DNA of 14,225 nt from Phycisphaeraceae bacterium (GCA_020850375.1 JADZET010000107.1:1-14225); one strand, 5' to 3'. Positions 1 through 7,644 are shown, counted from the stretch's first letter. Notes: generated by a model not told the origin, from the letters alone. Program-made: numbers and translations.

Positions 1-251
1 ATCCCCTTGCCCAGTCCGCTCATCACCGTGCCGACGACCGCCACGTACCGATGCCGTCCGCGCTGGTACCCGGGGGGCACGGGGCTGAAGAACTCCGAGC
101 TCTGGGTTTTATGTCCAGCCTCGGCCAGCAGTTCCTGAATGGACGGATTCCCGCCTCTTGGCCGAGCTTCGGCCGAGTCGGCGGTGGGGGCATGGCTGGC
201 TTTGGGGGTATCCGCGTGGGAGTCGCGTGAGCTGTCTGATTTGGAGGGCAT
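1..251 (-). CDS. pyrG: CTP synthase, N-terminal part (partial, runs off window start)
   Basis: CTP synthase makes CTP from UTP, ATP and glutamine in the cytoplasm. Only the first 83 or so residues are in the window. The visible end reads RYVAVVGTVMSGLGKG, the family's nucleotide-binding loop (usually a VTGGVxSGLGKG form); here the second glycine is threonine. In most CTP synthases this loop begins within a few residues of the start, but here about 65 residues precede it, polar and Ser/Pro-rich at first. The ATG at 251 is chosen because the frame has a stop at 282-284 and no other ATG before the loop; GTG codons nearer the loop are alternatives. Its ribosome-binding site is weak. It is divergent from the membrane-protein gene at 498, with about 246 bases between. 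The assignment rests on this one motif and its spacing. Confidence 0.7.
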   Translation of the reverse strand, partial: MPSKSDSSRDSHADTPKASHAPTADSAEARPRGGNPSIQELLAEAGHKTQSSEFFSPVPPGYQRGRHRYVAVVGTVMSGLGKG

Positions 252-497
252 AACCGACCGTACCGCGCCGACGACCTTTATTCAAGCCGCGCCGCAAGGC
301 GCCGCACCTTCCGCTCAACGGTTCCCCCGCTCACCCGTTCAACGATCCCCGTCGCAAATCCCTCTTGCCCGACGCACCGACCTCCTTCATACTCATGACC
401 ATCTTGTCGTCTCTTGCCGAGCCGGCGTCACCGCCATCGCTTCTTCCCTGACGCCCGCCCACGACGCATCGACCCTTGTCCCTTCCAGGAGCCCATC

Positions 498-1073
498 ATG
501 TCCAGCACCCCCACCTTCATGCCTCCTACCGTTCCCAATCTCGCCTCCCCCGCCCCCCAATCCTCCTGGCCCACCGTCCTGGGCGTCATCGGCCTGGTCC
601 TGGGCATCCTCGGCGGCCTTGGCTACCTCTGCGGCGCCCTCTGGCCCCTGATCGCCCCCTGGATGCAGCAGCACATGCCCGCTGACGCCGCCTCAGACAT
701 CCCCCCCACACCCGTCATCTCCATCGTGATCGCCATCGTCAGCCTCATCCTGAGCATCCTGCTCTGCGTCGCCGCCACGCGCCTGCTCCAGCGCCGCCTC
801 GCCGCCGTCAAGCTCTGGCGGACCTGGGCCTGGCTCAAGATCGTCGCCCTCATCGTCGGCATGGCCCTGTCCATCCCCATCCAGATCGAGGCCATGCGCC
901 AAGCCGCCGCCGGCCAGACCACCCAGCCCTCGCCCATGTCCGAACAGACCCTCACCATCATCGCCGTCGGCGGCGCCGCGCTCGGCCTGGTCGTCTTCCT
1001 GATCCTGCCCGTCTTCGCCCTGATCTGGTTCAACCGCGAAAAGATCCGCCAAGAGACCGCCCTCTGGCCGTAA
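498..1073 (+). CDS. Small four-helix membrane protein, unknown function
   Basis: I do not recognise this 191-residue protein. After a Pro/Ser-rich N-terminus of about 25 residues it has four clear hydrophobic segments: about residues 27-53, 73-98, 109-135 and 153-180. It ends in a short basic/polar tail (NREKIRQETALWP). Segments 2 and 3 are separated by a positively charged loop (RLLQRRLAAVKLWR), expected to be cytoplasmic. The start at 498 is preferred over an upstream in-frame ATG because AGGAG at 487-491 sits six bases before it and the hydrophobic protein begins right after. It lies 57 bases upstream of the tandem zinc-ribbon genes on the same strand, so the three may be co-transcribed. 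No catalytic motif is visible. Confidence 0.75.
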   Translation: MSSTPTFMPPTVPNLASPAPQSSWPTVLGVIGLVLGILGGLGYLCGALWPLIAPWMQQHMPADAASDIPPTPVISIVIAIVSLILSILLCVAATRLLQRRLAAVKLWRTWAWLKIVALIVGMALSIPIQIEAMRQAAAGQTTQPSPMSEQTLTIIAVGGAALGLVVFLILPVFALIWFNREKIRQETALWP

Positions 1074-1130
1074 ACCCTCCACCGAACCGCCACACGCCGC
1101 CCTCCCTCAGCCGCTCCCGGACGTTCCCGC

Positions 1131-1397
1131 ATGCGTTGCCCCCAATGCGACTACCGCCTCTGGAACCTCACCACCCGCGCCTGCCCCGAGTGCGGCCGAC
1201 CCTTCAAACCCACCGACTTTGAGTTCCTCCCTCACACCGTCGCCTTCTGCTGCCCCCACTGCGACCAGCCCTACTACGGCCAGAGCGACAAGGGCCACCT
1301 CATCCCCCCCGAGTTCGACTGCGTCCAGTGCGGCCGGCGCCTCCACATGGACCAGATGGTCCTCCGACCCGCCCCCGGCCTCGAGGAAGAGCAGACC
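1131..1397 (+). repeat. Near-identical 267-nt 5' module, copy A (pairs with 2633-2899)
   Basis: Codons 1-89 of this gene match codons 1-89 of the next gene with only five base differences that I count: codons 2, 34, 66, 85 and 86. Four are silent and one is Gln66 to Arg. The match stops abruptly after codon 89; beyond it the two genes are only about half to 60 percent identical in protein. The module covers exactly the two zinc ribbons and a short acidic linker. Confidence 0.93.
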
Positions 1398-2612
1398 AGC
1401 GCCGTCGTCAATCCCTGGTTCGACCCTCGCCACACACGTTTTTTCCGTCGCTACCTCGCCGCCCTCTGGCAAGGTTTCGCCCACCCCGGCCTAGCCGTCG
1501 AGGGCGTCCCCCCCGATGCCTCACGCCTCCGCGCCACCGCCTATCTCTGCCTCAACTTCGGCCTCTTCCTCGCGATCAGCGCCCTGTTCATCATCCTCGC
1601 CGTCCAGATCGTCTCCCTCTTCTCTCGCGGCCGGATCAATGACCCGGAGGACTTGATCCTCGTTCCCATCTTCACCATCCTCGTCTGTGTCCTCGCCGGC
1701 CTGCTCGGCTCAATCATCTGGAGCCTGACCCTCCACGGCACCCTGTACCTGCTCCGCTGCCGACCCACGCGTTCCCTCCACCACACTTACACCGCCCTGG
1801 CCATGACCAGCGGTGTCCACGCCCTGACCGTCGCCCCCCTGTGCGGACCCTACCTCGCCTCCCTGACCTTCCCCGCCTGGCTCATCCTGACCGTCATCGC
1901 CGTCCATCGCACTCAACGCACACCCGCCGTCCGCACCGCCCTGGCCGCCCTGACCTTGCCCCTGCTTCTGACCCTGGCCCTCGGCGCCGCCGGCCTCTGG
2001 GCCACTTATCAAGTCGCGAATCACGGCCGTTATTTGCACACGAAGTCAGTCGCCTACGCGCTCGCGCATCATGGCTTGACCCACCACGGCCAGCTCCCTG
2101 CGCACGCCATTGCGCTGGTCATGGACCAGTCGCTCAACCCTCACGACCTGATCGCCCCCGGCTCCAAGACCACCCTCGCGACCATCCCCGTCGGCTCGAC
2201 CACCCTCGACCAGTTCATCAAGCTTTCTCCCGCCGACCAACAATCCCAAGCCGCTTCCGCCATCGCCTTCCTGCCTCCCGACGTCGTCGCCCACCGTCTG
2301 GGCGACTTCGTCTTCACCTACCACGGCATGAACCTTTCCACCGCCCCGTCCGACGCCTGGATCGTCATCTCCTACTACGATTCCACCATCAATAAAAACT
2401 TCCCCCACACCTTCTACGCCGCCTGTGTCGACGGCCACATCCAGACGCTCAACCACAACACCTTCTCCAGCGAACTCCAGGCCCAGAACCAGCTCAGAGC
2501 CAAAGCCGGCCTGCCCCCGCTGCCCGATCCCCGATTCATCCGCCACGGCCTGCCCATGTCGGCCTCACTCACACCGCCCAACTTTCCCGCCACCCAACCC
2601 CACTCACCCTGA
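1131..2612 (+). CDS. Double zinc-ribbon, Yip1-like membrane protein (tandem copy 1)
   Basis: A 493-residue protein with three parts. Residues 1-90 hold two likely zinc ribbons: CPQC at 3-6 with CPEC at 18-21, and CPHC at 41-44 with CVQC at 64-67. Residues about 135-293 hold four or five membrane segments (about 135-163, 176-203, 226-257, 268-293). The LHGTLYLLRCRPTRSL motif, followed by a conserved TSGVH stretch, recalls Yip1-family domains. Residues 294-493 form a soluble, probably extracytoplasmic domain. Its end (GDFVFTYHG, then YAACVDGHIQTL) resembles the C-terminal 'DGHV' segment of planctomycete pseudopilin-like proteins (DUF1559 type), but there is no pilin N-terminus. The ATG at 1131 gives the first zinc cysteine at residue 3; its ribosome-binding site is weak. 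Function is unknown; the zinc-ribbon and Yip1-like calls are by eye. Confidence 0.88.
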   Translation: MRCPQCDYRLWNLTTRACPECGRPFKPTDFEFLPHTVAFCCPHCDQPYYGQSDKGHLIPPEFDCVQCGRRLHMDQMVLRPAPGLEEEQTSAVVNPWFDPRHTRFFRRYLAALWQGFAHPGLAVEGVPPDASRLRATAYLCLNFGLFLAISALFIILAVQIVSLFSRGRINDPEDLILVPIFTILVCVLAGLLGSIIWSLTLHGTLYLLRCRPTRSLHHTYTALAMTSGVHALTVAPLCGPYLASLTFPAWLILTVIAVHRTQRTPAVRTALAALTLPLLLTLALGAAGLWATYQVANHGRYLHTKSVAYALAHHGLTHHGQLPAHAIALVMDQSLNPHDLIAPGSKTTLATIPVGSTTLDQFIKLSPADQQSQAASAIAFLPPDVVAHRLGDFVFTYHGMNLSTAPSDAWIVISYYDSTINKNFPHTFYAACVDGHIQTLNHNTFSSELQAQNQLRAKAGLPPLPDPRFIRHGLPMSASLTPPNFPATQPHSP

Positions 2613-2632
2613 TCCTCTCCCAAGACCCGCCC

Positions 2633-2899
2633 ATGCGCTGCCCCCAATGCGACTACCGCCTCTGGAACCTCACCACCCGCGCCTGCCCCGAGTGCGGCCG
2701 ACCCTTCAAACCCACCGACTTTGAGTTCCTCCCCCACACCGTCGCCTTCTGCTGCCCCCACTGCGACCAGCCCTACTACGGCCAGAGCGACAAGGGCCAC
2801 CTCATCCCCCCCGAGTTCGACTGCGTCCGGTGCGGCCGGCGCCTCCACATGGACCAGATGGTCCTCCGACCCGCCCCCGGCCTCGAAGAGGAGCAGACC
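2633..2899 (+). repeat. Near-identical 267-nt 5' module, copy B (pairs with 1131-1397)
   Basis: This is the second member of the direct repeat, 1502 bases downstream of the first. The upstream bases of the two start codons do not match well, so the repeat starts at or very near the ATG. It ends after the codons for EEEQT. Confidence 0.93.
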
Positions 2900-4126
2900 T
2901 CCACCCCCATCAACCCCTGGTTCATGCCGGGCAAAACCAGCTTCTTCCGCCGCTACTTCGCCGCACTCTGGCAGAGCATCGCTCACCCCGGCCGCGCCGC
3001 CGAGGGCGTACCCGCCGACGCCAGATGGTGGCGCAGCGCCCTGTTCCTGAGCCTGAACTTCTGCCTCTTCCTCGCCGTCGGCATGCTGTTCTTCGTGCTG
3101 GCGATGACGGCCCTGCTGACCATGGCCCCGCCGCCCCGCGGCCGGGGCATGTCCGGCGTCATGGTCATCTTCCTCGTGCCCGCCGCGACCGTCCTCGCCG
3201 GCGCCGTCGGCAGCCAAATCGTCGCCCTGCTCTGGGGCGGATCCATCCACGGCATGCTCCACCTCCTCCGCTGCCGACCGCGACACCCCTTCAAACGCAC
3301 CTACGACGCCCTGGCCCTGACCAGCGGCGTCCACGTCCTGACCGCCGTCCCCTGCTGCGGCCTCTACCTCTCCGTCCCCACCACCCTGGCCTGGATCGTC
3401 ACCACCACCATCGCCCTGCTGCGCGTCCAGCGAACCCCCGCCCTCCGCACCACCCTCGCCACCCTCGCACTGCCCCTGGCCGTCGCCGCCGTCCTGGTCT
3501 CGGCAGGCCTCTGGATCAACTCGCTCGCCACCGGCAGTCAACGCAGCTCGAACACCCGCACGGTCGCTCACGAACTACAGACCTACGCCTCGAGCCACCA
3601 AGGCCGCGGCCCCGCCCACGCCATCGAGATGATCCAGACCGGCAACCTCTCGCCCTTCTCCCTGACCACCCTCGGCTCGCGGCCGACCATCGCGGCCGTC
3701 CCCGTCGCCTCCGCCACCCTCTTGGACTTCACGAGCCTCTCACCCGCCGAGCAACAGCTCCAGGCCGCCGCCGCCACCGCCTACCTCCCCGCCGACGTCA
3801 TCGCCCACCGCCTGGGTGACTACGTCTTCGTCCACCACGGCCTGGACTTCGCCACCGCCCCGCACGACGCCTGGGCCGTCATCTGGTCCCCCAACCCCGA
3901 CCACGCCAAGAGGCCCAGCCGCCGCTACTACGTCGGCCGCATCGACGGCTCCGTCGAGGAGTTCAACGACCAGACCTTCCCCCAAGAGCTCCAACAGCAG
4001 AACCAACTCCGCGCCGCCCTGGGCCTCGCCCCCCTGCCCGATCCCCAGACCATCACCCACGCGCTGCCCGCCTCCGCCTCCAACGCCCCGCCCAACTACG
4101 CCGCCACCCAGCCGCAAGCGCCTTGA
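2633..4126 (+). CDS. Double zinc-ribbon, Yip1-like membrane protein (tandem copy 2)
   Basis: A 497-residue paralogue of the preceding gene, beginning 20 bases after its stop, so the pair is almost certainly co-transcribed. It has the same order of parts: zinc ribbons (Cys 3/6, 18/21, 41/44, 64/67), a hydrophobic region from about residue 135 to 295 with a glycine/proline/arginine-rich loop (MAPPPRGRGMSG) not present in copy 1, and a soluble C-terminal domain. The C-terminal segment reads YYVGRIDGSVEEF, so the DGH of copy 1 is DGS here. Conserved blocks in both include SPA-QQ, AHRLGD, TAP-DAW and the closing LPDP region. It ends 33 bases from the convergent kdsB stop. Function is unknown; a membrane protein with a metal-binding cytoplasmic head is the safest description. 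Confidence 0.88.
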   Translation: MRCPQCDYRLWNLTTRACPECGRPFKPTDFEFLPHTVAFCCPHCDQPYYGQSDKGHLIPPEFDCVRCGRRLHMDQMVLRPAPGLEEEQTSTPINPWFMPGKTSFFRRYFAALWQSIAHPGRAAEGVPADARWWRSALFLSLNFCLFLAVGMLFFVLAMTALLTMAPPPRGRGMSGVMVIFLVPAATVLAGAVGSQIVALLWGGSIHGMLHLLRCRPRHPFKRTYDALALTSGVHVLTAVPCCGLYLSVPTTLAWIVTTTIALLRVQRTPALRTTLATLALPLAVAAVLVSAGLWINSLATGSQRSSNTRTVAHELQTYASSHQGRGPAHAIEMIQTGNLSPFSLTTLGSRPTIAAVPVASATLLDFTSLSPAEQQLQAAAATAYLPADVIAHRLGDYVFVHHGLDFATAPHDAWAVIWSPNPDHAKRPSRRYYVGRIDGSVEEFNDQTFPQELQQQNQLRAALGLAPLPDPQTITHALPASASNAPPNYAATQPQAP

Positions 4127-4159
4127 GTCACGCCATCGTCAAATATCCTTGCGAGTGTC

Positions 4160-5053
4160 CTACCGCTTCCGCTTCCCCGCCCCTGCCGCCTTCCGCCCCT
4201 GATTCCACCTCCTCACAAACTCTTCATACTGCTCCGGCGTGTCGATCCCGTGGTGCCGAACATCCGCCTTGACCACCGCGATCGCGTATCCGTGCTCGAG
4301 CGCCCGAAGCTGCTCGAGCTTCTCAGCCTCCTCCAACGGCGTCGGCGCCAGCGTCACGTACTTGCCCAGAAAATCCCGCCGGTACGCGTACAACCCCGGG
4401 TGCTTGAGCGGCTTCACCGCCCCCGTGCCGTCCCGATCGCACGGGATCAGCGACCGCGAGAAATACATGGCCAGCCCGCGCTGATTCACCACCACCTTGA
4501 CGATATTCCGGTCGGCCGGATCCTCGTCCGGCGCGAAGTCGCTCGCCAGCGTCGCCATCGGCGCCTCGGGGTGCGCCTCGAGCCCCTCGATCAGCGCGTC
4601 GATCACCCCCGGATCGACCTCCGGCTCATCCCCCTGCACGTTCACCACGATCTCCGGCAGATCACCGCCCATCTGATGCGGCAGCGTCCCCGAAAGCTCC
4701 CCCGGCAGCTCCGCCGTCGGCGAGCGCGTCGCCAGCGTCTCGACCACCTCCGCGATCCGGCTCGTCCCGTTGGGGTGATCGCTCCGCGTCATCACCGCCT
4801 CCCCGCCGATCCCCACCACCGCGTCATAGATCCGCGGGTCGTCCGTCGCCACGATCACCCGCCCCACCCGCTTGGCCTGCCCCACCCGCTCGATCACGTG
4901 CTGGATCAGTGGCTTGCCCGTCCTGTCCGCCAACGGCTTGCCCGGGAAACGCGTCGACCCGTACCGCGCCGGGATCACCGCCAGCGCCTGCTTCGAGGCG
5001 TGCACCGGCGGATGAAGCGCTCCCGCGCTGCCGCTGCTTCGCTTGGACATCAT
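4160..5053 (-). CDS. kdsB: 3-deoxy-manno-octulosonate cytidylyltransferase (CMP-KDO synthetase)
   Basis: Activates KDO with CTP to give CMP-KDO for the LPS inner core; cytoplasmic. Family motifs are plain: VIPARYGSTRFPGKPL at residues 26-41 (CTP-binding loop), ATDD at 69-72, VNVQGDEP at 137-144 (metal-binding Asp) and a late HHGIDTPEQ with the second metal Asp. Two oddities stand out. An insertion of about 25 residues, roughly 106-133, precedes VNVQGDEP. The usual SGTDR reads NGTSR. At 297 residues it is longer than the usual 245-255, owing to the insertion, a 20-residue N-terminal extension and a basic tail (GKRKR). Start choice is GTG 5056, ATG 5053 or ATG 5050; a GGGGG run just upstream suits either ATG. 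It follows the TPR gene stop by about 11 bases, so translation is probably coupled. Confidence 0.95.
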   Translation of the reverse strand: MMSKRSSGSAGALHPPVHASKQALAVIPARYGSTRFPGKPLADRTGKPLIQHVIERVGQAKRVGRVIVATDDPRIYDAVVGIGGEAVMTRSDHPNGTSRIAEVVETLATRSPTAELPGELSGTLPHQMGGDLPEIVVNVQGDEPEVDPGVIDALIEGLEAHPEAPMATLASDFAPDEDPADRNIVKVVVNQRGLAMYFSRSLIPCDRDGTGAVKPLKHPGLYAYRRDFLGKYVTLAPTPLEEAEKLEQLRALEHGYAIAVVKADVRHHGIDTPEQYEEFVRRWNQGRKAAGAGKRKR

Positions 5054-5064
5054 CACACCCCCGT

Positions 5065-6603
5065 TCAGCCGGCCTTGGAAAGCTCATCCACCAGCGACCG
5101 CAGACCGTCGATGCGATCCTTGATGTCCCGGAACCGGATGTCCGTCTGCAGGATCTTCGAGGCGATCTTCTGCGCCTCCTTCGCCAGCTCGATCGACTTG
5201 TCCACCCTCGCTGACTTCTCCAACGCGTCCATCAGATGATACCGAAGCTCCAGGCCGATCTTGTCGTCCTCGATCGGGTACCCGCTGATCGCCTCACGCA
5301 GCGTGTCCACCGCCTCCTGATGCCACCCCTTCGTCGAGTAGCACACCCCCAGGTACAGCAGCGACTGCACCCGGTTCTTCGCGTCCGCCCGCGCCTCCTG
5401 GAACGCCGCGATCGCGTCGTCGAACTTCCCGAACGCCATCAACCGCCTTCCCAGCTGGTACCGCAGGCTCAGGTCCGTCGGGTAATTCTTCACCCGTTCC
5501 GTGTACTCGCCCAGCTCGAACTTCAGCAGCTGCGCCGTGAGCTCCTTGTACTTCGCCGTCGCCTCGGCGTCCGATGGGTTGGCCTTGAGCTTGTCGCGCA
5601 GCGCCCGCAGCTTGCGGTTGCTCTGCCGAATGATCACGTCCCCGCTGCGCACCTTGTACCGATACTGCCCCGTCCGCTCGAAGGCCTCACGCAGCAGCTT
5701 GACCGCCTCGCCCTCGTCGGCCTCCTCGTTGGTCTGGATCAGCGCATTGACCAGCTTGTCCAGACGGTCCGGCTCCTCGGGCTTCTCGCCGTACTCCCGA
5801 CGCAGCCGGTCGATCAGCTCCTCCTGCACGCTCCCCGTCCGCACCAGCGCGTCCTGCTGCTCGAGCGCCCGCTGCTTCTCCGCGTCACGGACCATCCGCC
5901 GGTACCCGCCCTCCTGCCCGCCCGCATCGCCGTACGCCCCCGTTGTCAGCGTCGCCTCGGCCTCGAGATTCTTGAGCTCATCGAGCAGCTTCGCGTCGTC
6001 CGGCCGCAACGCCAGCGCGTACTTGCACGCCTCGACCGCCTTCTCATAGATCCCCGCCTCGGCGAACAGGTCCCGCGCCTGGATGAACACCTTCTCCGTC
6101 GTCTTGCGGTTGCCCCGCCCGAACTTGATCACCATCTCCCCGATCCAGAACACGAACTCCTCCATGTGCAGATCGGGCTCCGCCTTGAGCGCCGCCACCG
6201 CCTTCTCCATCACCTCGAGCATCAGCGACAGATTCAGCGGGTCCTTGCTCCAGACCCTCTCGGCGTCGAGAAACTTGCTCACCGGGTCCTTGCCCGTCGA
6301 CTTCATCCGTTCGCCCAGCCCCGCCGGCTTGCCCCCGCCGACCTTGTACTTCTCCGCCACCTCACGCAACGCCTCGTGCTTGGCCATGTTGTCCGGCTCA
6401 TGCCGCAGACCGTCGACGTACAGGCTGATCGCGTACTCGTAGTTGCGAGCGTCCGCCACCGTCTGCGCGTGCTCGAAGAACCGCCTCGCCTTGGCCGGGT
6501 TGCGCTCGAACTTGCCGTCCCCCGCCCCGGCGTCGCTCCCGCCGCCGTCGCCGGAGCCCGGGCCCTCGCCCTTGCCACCGCGCTTAAAAAAGTTCAATGC
6601 CAT
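5065..6603 (-). CDS. Tetratricopeptide-repeat protein, probably cytoplasmic
   Basis: A 512-residue, highly charged protein with no signal peptide or membrane segment. After MALNFFKRGG comes a Gly/Asp/Ser-rich flexible stretch to about residue 30. TPR-like helical pairs follow: one near 40-75 (FFEHAQTVADARNYEYAISL), one near 190 (AGIYEKAVEACKYALALRPD), and a well-formed C-terminal set (GRRLMAFGKFDDAIAAFQEA, LGVCYSTKGWHQEAVDTLREA). The middle, about 225-365, is Arg/Glu-rich and probably helical or coiled-coil. Such proteins act as scaffolds; no enzyme motif is seen. The start at 6603 is preferred to one at 6621 because a GAGGAG ribosome site lies just upstream of it. kdsB follows within about 11 bases, suggesting one transcript, though the functional link to LPS synthesis is only positional. 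Confidence 0.85.
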   Translation of the reverse strand: MALNFFKRGGKGEGPGSGDGGGSDAGAGDGKFERNPAKARRFFEHAQTVADARNYEYAISLYVDGLRHEPDNMAKHEALREVAEKYKVGGGKPAGLGERMKSTGKDPVSKFLDAERVWSKDPLNLSLMLEVMEKAVAALKAEPDLHMEEFVFWIGEMVIKFGRGNRKTTEKVFIQARDLFAEAGIYEKAVEACKYALALRPDDAKLLDELKNLEAEATLTTGAYGDAGGQEGGYRRMVRDAEKQRALEQQDALVRTGSVQEELIDRLRREYGEKPEEPDRLDKLVNALIQTNEEADEGEAVKLLREAFERTGQYRYKVRSGDVIIRQSNRKLRALRDKLKANPSDAEATAKYKELTAQLLKFELGEYTERVKNYPTDLSLRYQLGRRLMAFGKFDDAIAAFQEARADAKNRVQSLLYLGVCYSTKGWHQEAVDTLREAISGYPIEDDKIGLELRYHLMDALEKSARVDKSIELAKEAQKIASKILQTDIRFRDIKDRIDGLRSLVDELSKAG

Positions 6604-6735
6604 GAACGCTCCTCGAACCACAAATTCTGGAGATTGGCGCCCCGCGCCGCTGCCTCGCCCCTGGGCCCGAGGTCATCAACCACTTCATCCATGAACCGGA
6701 CCCACCCGGGCAACGCCCACGGGCCCGCGGAAGTT

Positions 6736-6741
6736 ATTATA
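6736..6741 (-). promoter_or_regulatory. Candidate -10 element for the TPR-kdsB transcript
   Basis: A perfect TATAAT on the minus strand sits in the divergent spacer between the TPR gene and dapB, one of the few AT-rich spots there. It would give a leader of about 125 bases. I see no good -35 hexamer 16-18 bases upstream, so this is tentative. Confidence 0.35.
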
Positions 6742-6835
6742 GCGTAACCCTATCTCCCGCACAGCCATGCGCGGGCTGGGACAGTGTCATGGCCCCCCTA
6801 CCCGGGCCACGAACCCGCAAGCCCGCCTCCCCCCG

Positions 6836-6841
6836 AAAGGA
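6836..6841 (+). promoter_or_regulatory. Ribosome-binding site deciding the TTG start of dapB
   Basis: AAAGGA ends eight bases before the TTG at 6850. No ATG or GTG in frame sits near the expected DapB N-terminus. The upstream in-frame GTG at 6784 would add a Pro-rich 22-residue leader with no family precedent that I know of. Confidence 0.7.
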
Positions 6842-6849
6842 ACCCCCCC

Positions 6850-7644
6850 TTGCCCCTGAACCTCACCATCCACGGCGCCGCCGGACGCATGGGCCGACGC
6901 CTCATCGCCCTCGCCCCTGAAGTCCCCGACCTTCACCTCGTCGGCGCCGTCGAGTTCCAGGGCAGCCCCAACCTCGGCGCCGACGCCGGAACGCTCGCCG
7001 GCCTCGAACCCCTGGGCATCCCCCTCAAGCCCCACCTCGACCCCCGACCCGACGTCGTCATCGACTTCTCCTCCCCCGCAGGCGCCCTCGCCCTGATCGA
7101 CCACTGCGTCAAAAACCGCATCGCCCTGGTCATCGGCACCACCGGCCTGGGCACGGTCGACCACGCCGCCATCGACCAGGCCGCCAAGTCCATCCCCATC
7201 CTCCAAGCCGCCAACATGTCCCTCGGCGTCAACCTCCTGATCGCCCTCGTCGGCAGGGTCGCCGCCCAGCTCGGCGACGACTACGACATCGAGATCGTCG
7301 AGTCCCACCCCCGCGTCAAACAAGACGCCCCCGCCGGCACCGCCCTCGCCCTCGCCCAGGCCATCTGCGACGCCACCGGCAAGAGCATGCAGCACGACCT
7401 CGTCCACGGCCGACACGGCGAAGACGCCACCCGCCGACGGGGCTCCATCGGCATGCACGCCCTGCGCCAGGGTGACGTCGTCGGCCGCCACACCGTCACC
7501 TACACCACCCTCGGCGAGGAAATCCAGATCCAACACAACGCCTCGACCCGCGACGTCTTCGCCCGCGGCGCCCTGCGCGCCGCCGCCTGGCTCGCCAAGA
7601 AATCCCCCGGCCGCTACACCATGGCCCACGTCCTGGGACTCTGA
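6850..7644 (+). CDS. dapB: 4-hydroxy-tetrahydrodipicolinate reductase
   Basis: NAD(P)H-dependent reductase of the diaminopimelate/lysine pathway, feeding peptidoglycan and lysine synthesis. From the TTG start it is 264 residues, the usual size. It shows the Rossmann loop GAAGRMGRRL near the N-terminus, DFSSPAG, GTTGL, ANMSLGVNLL, the substrate segment ESHPRVKQDAPAGTAL, and a normal C-terminus from GSIGMHALRQGDVVG to ARGALRAAAWLAKK. In the catalytic segment the usual HHRHK reads HPRVK: the first His (proton donor in E. coli DapB) and the Lys are kept, but the second and third His are Pro and Val. Downstream is a short palindrome and then the convergent MnmE-like gene. No other lysine-pathway gene is in the window. 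Confidence 0.96.
   Translation: MPLNLTIHGAAGRMGRRLIALAPEVPDLHLVGAVEFQGSPNLGADAGTLAGLEPLGIPLKPHLDPRPDVVIDFSSPAGALALIDHCVKNRIALVIGTTGLGTVDHAAIDQAAKSIPILQAANMSLGVNLLIALVGRVAAQLGDDYDIEIVESHPRVKQDAPAGTALALAQAICDATGKSMQHDLVHGRHGEDATRRRGSIGMHALRQGDVVGRHTVTYTTLGEEIQIQHNASTRDVFARGALRAAAWLAKKSPGRYTMAHVLGL

Noticed and set aside
289..302. GCGCC-GCAA-GGCGC hairpin in the pyrG leader as an attenuator
   Set aside because: The stem is only five pairs with no T-tract or alternate structure, and GC-rich DNA gives such matches by chance.
139..651. Open plus-strand frame of 170 codons over the pyrG 5' end and the following spacer
   Set aside because: It overlaps the pyrG coding region and the start of the membrane-protein gene, and its protein is low-complexity Pro/Ser/Ala-rich, typical of an off-frame reading of C-rich DNA.
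2414..3571. Long minus-strand open frame of 385 codons opposite the tandem paralogues
   Set aside because: Its product is almost all Gly, Glu, Asp and Ala, the expected antisense shadow of C3-rich coding DNA; the opposite frame has coherent motifs.
1131..4126. Direct 267-nt repeats as the ends of a transposon
   Set aside because: The repeats are coding 5' modules in the same frame of two genes, with no transposase or target duplication nearby.
5236..6747. Long plus-strand open frame of 503 codons opposite the TPR gene
   Set aside because: Arg/Leu/His-rich antisense shadow with no motif; the minus-strand frame has a ribosome site and TPR repeats.
6784..6849. Upstream GTG start for dapB
   Set aside because: It would add 22 Pro-rich residues before the Rossmann loop; the TTG at 6850 has a well-placed ribosome site and the normal family N-terminus.
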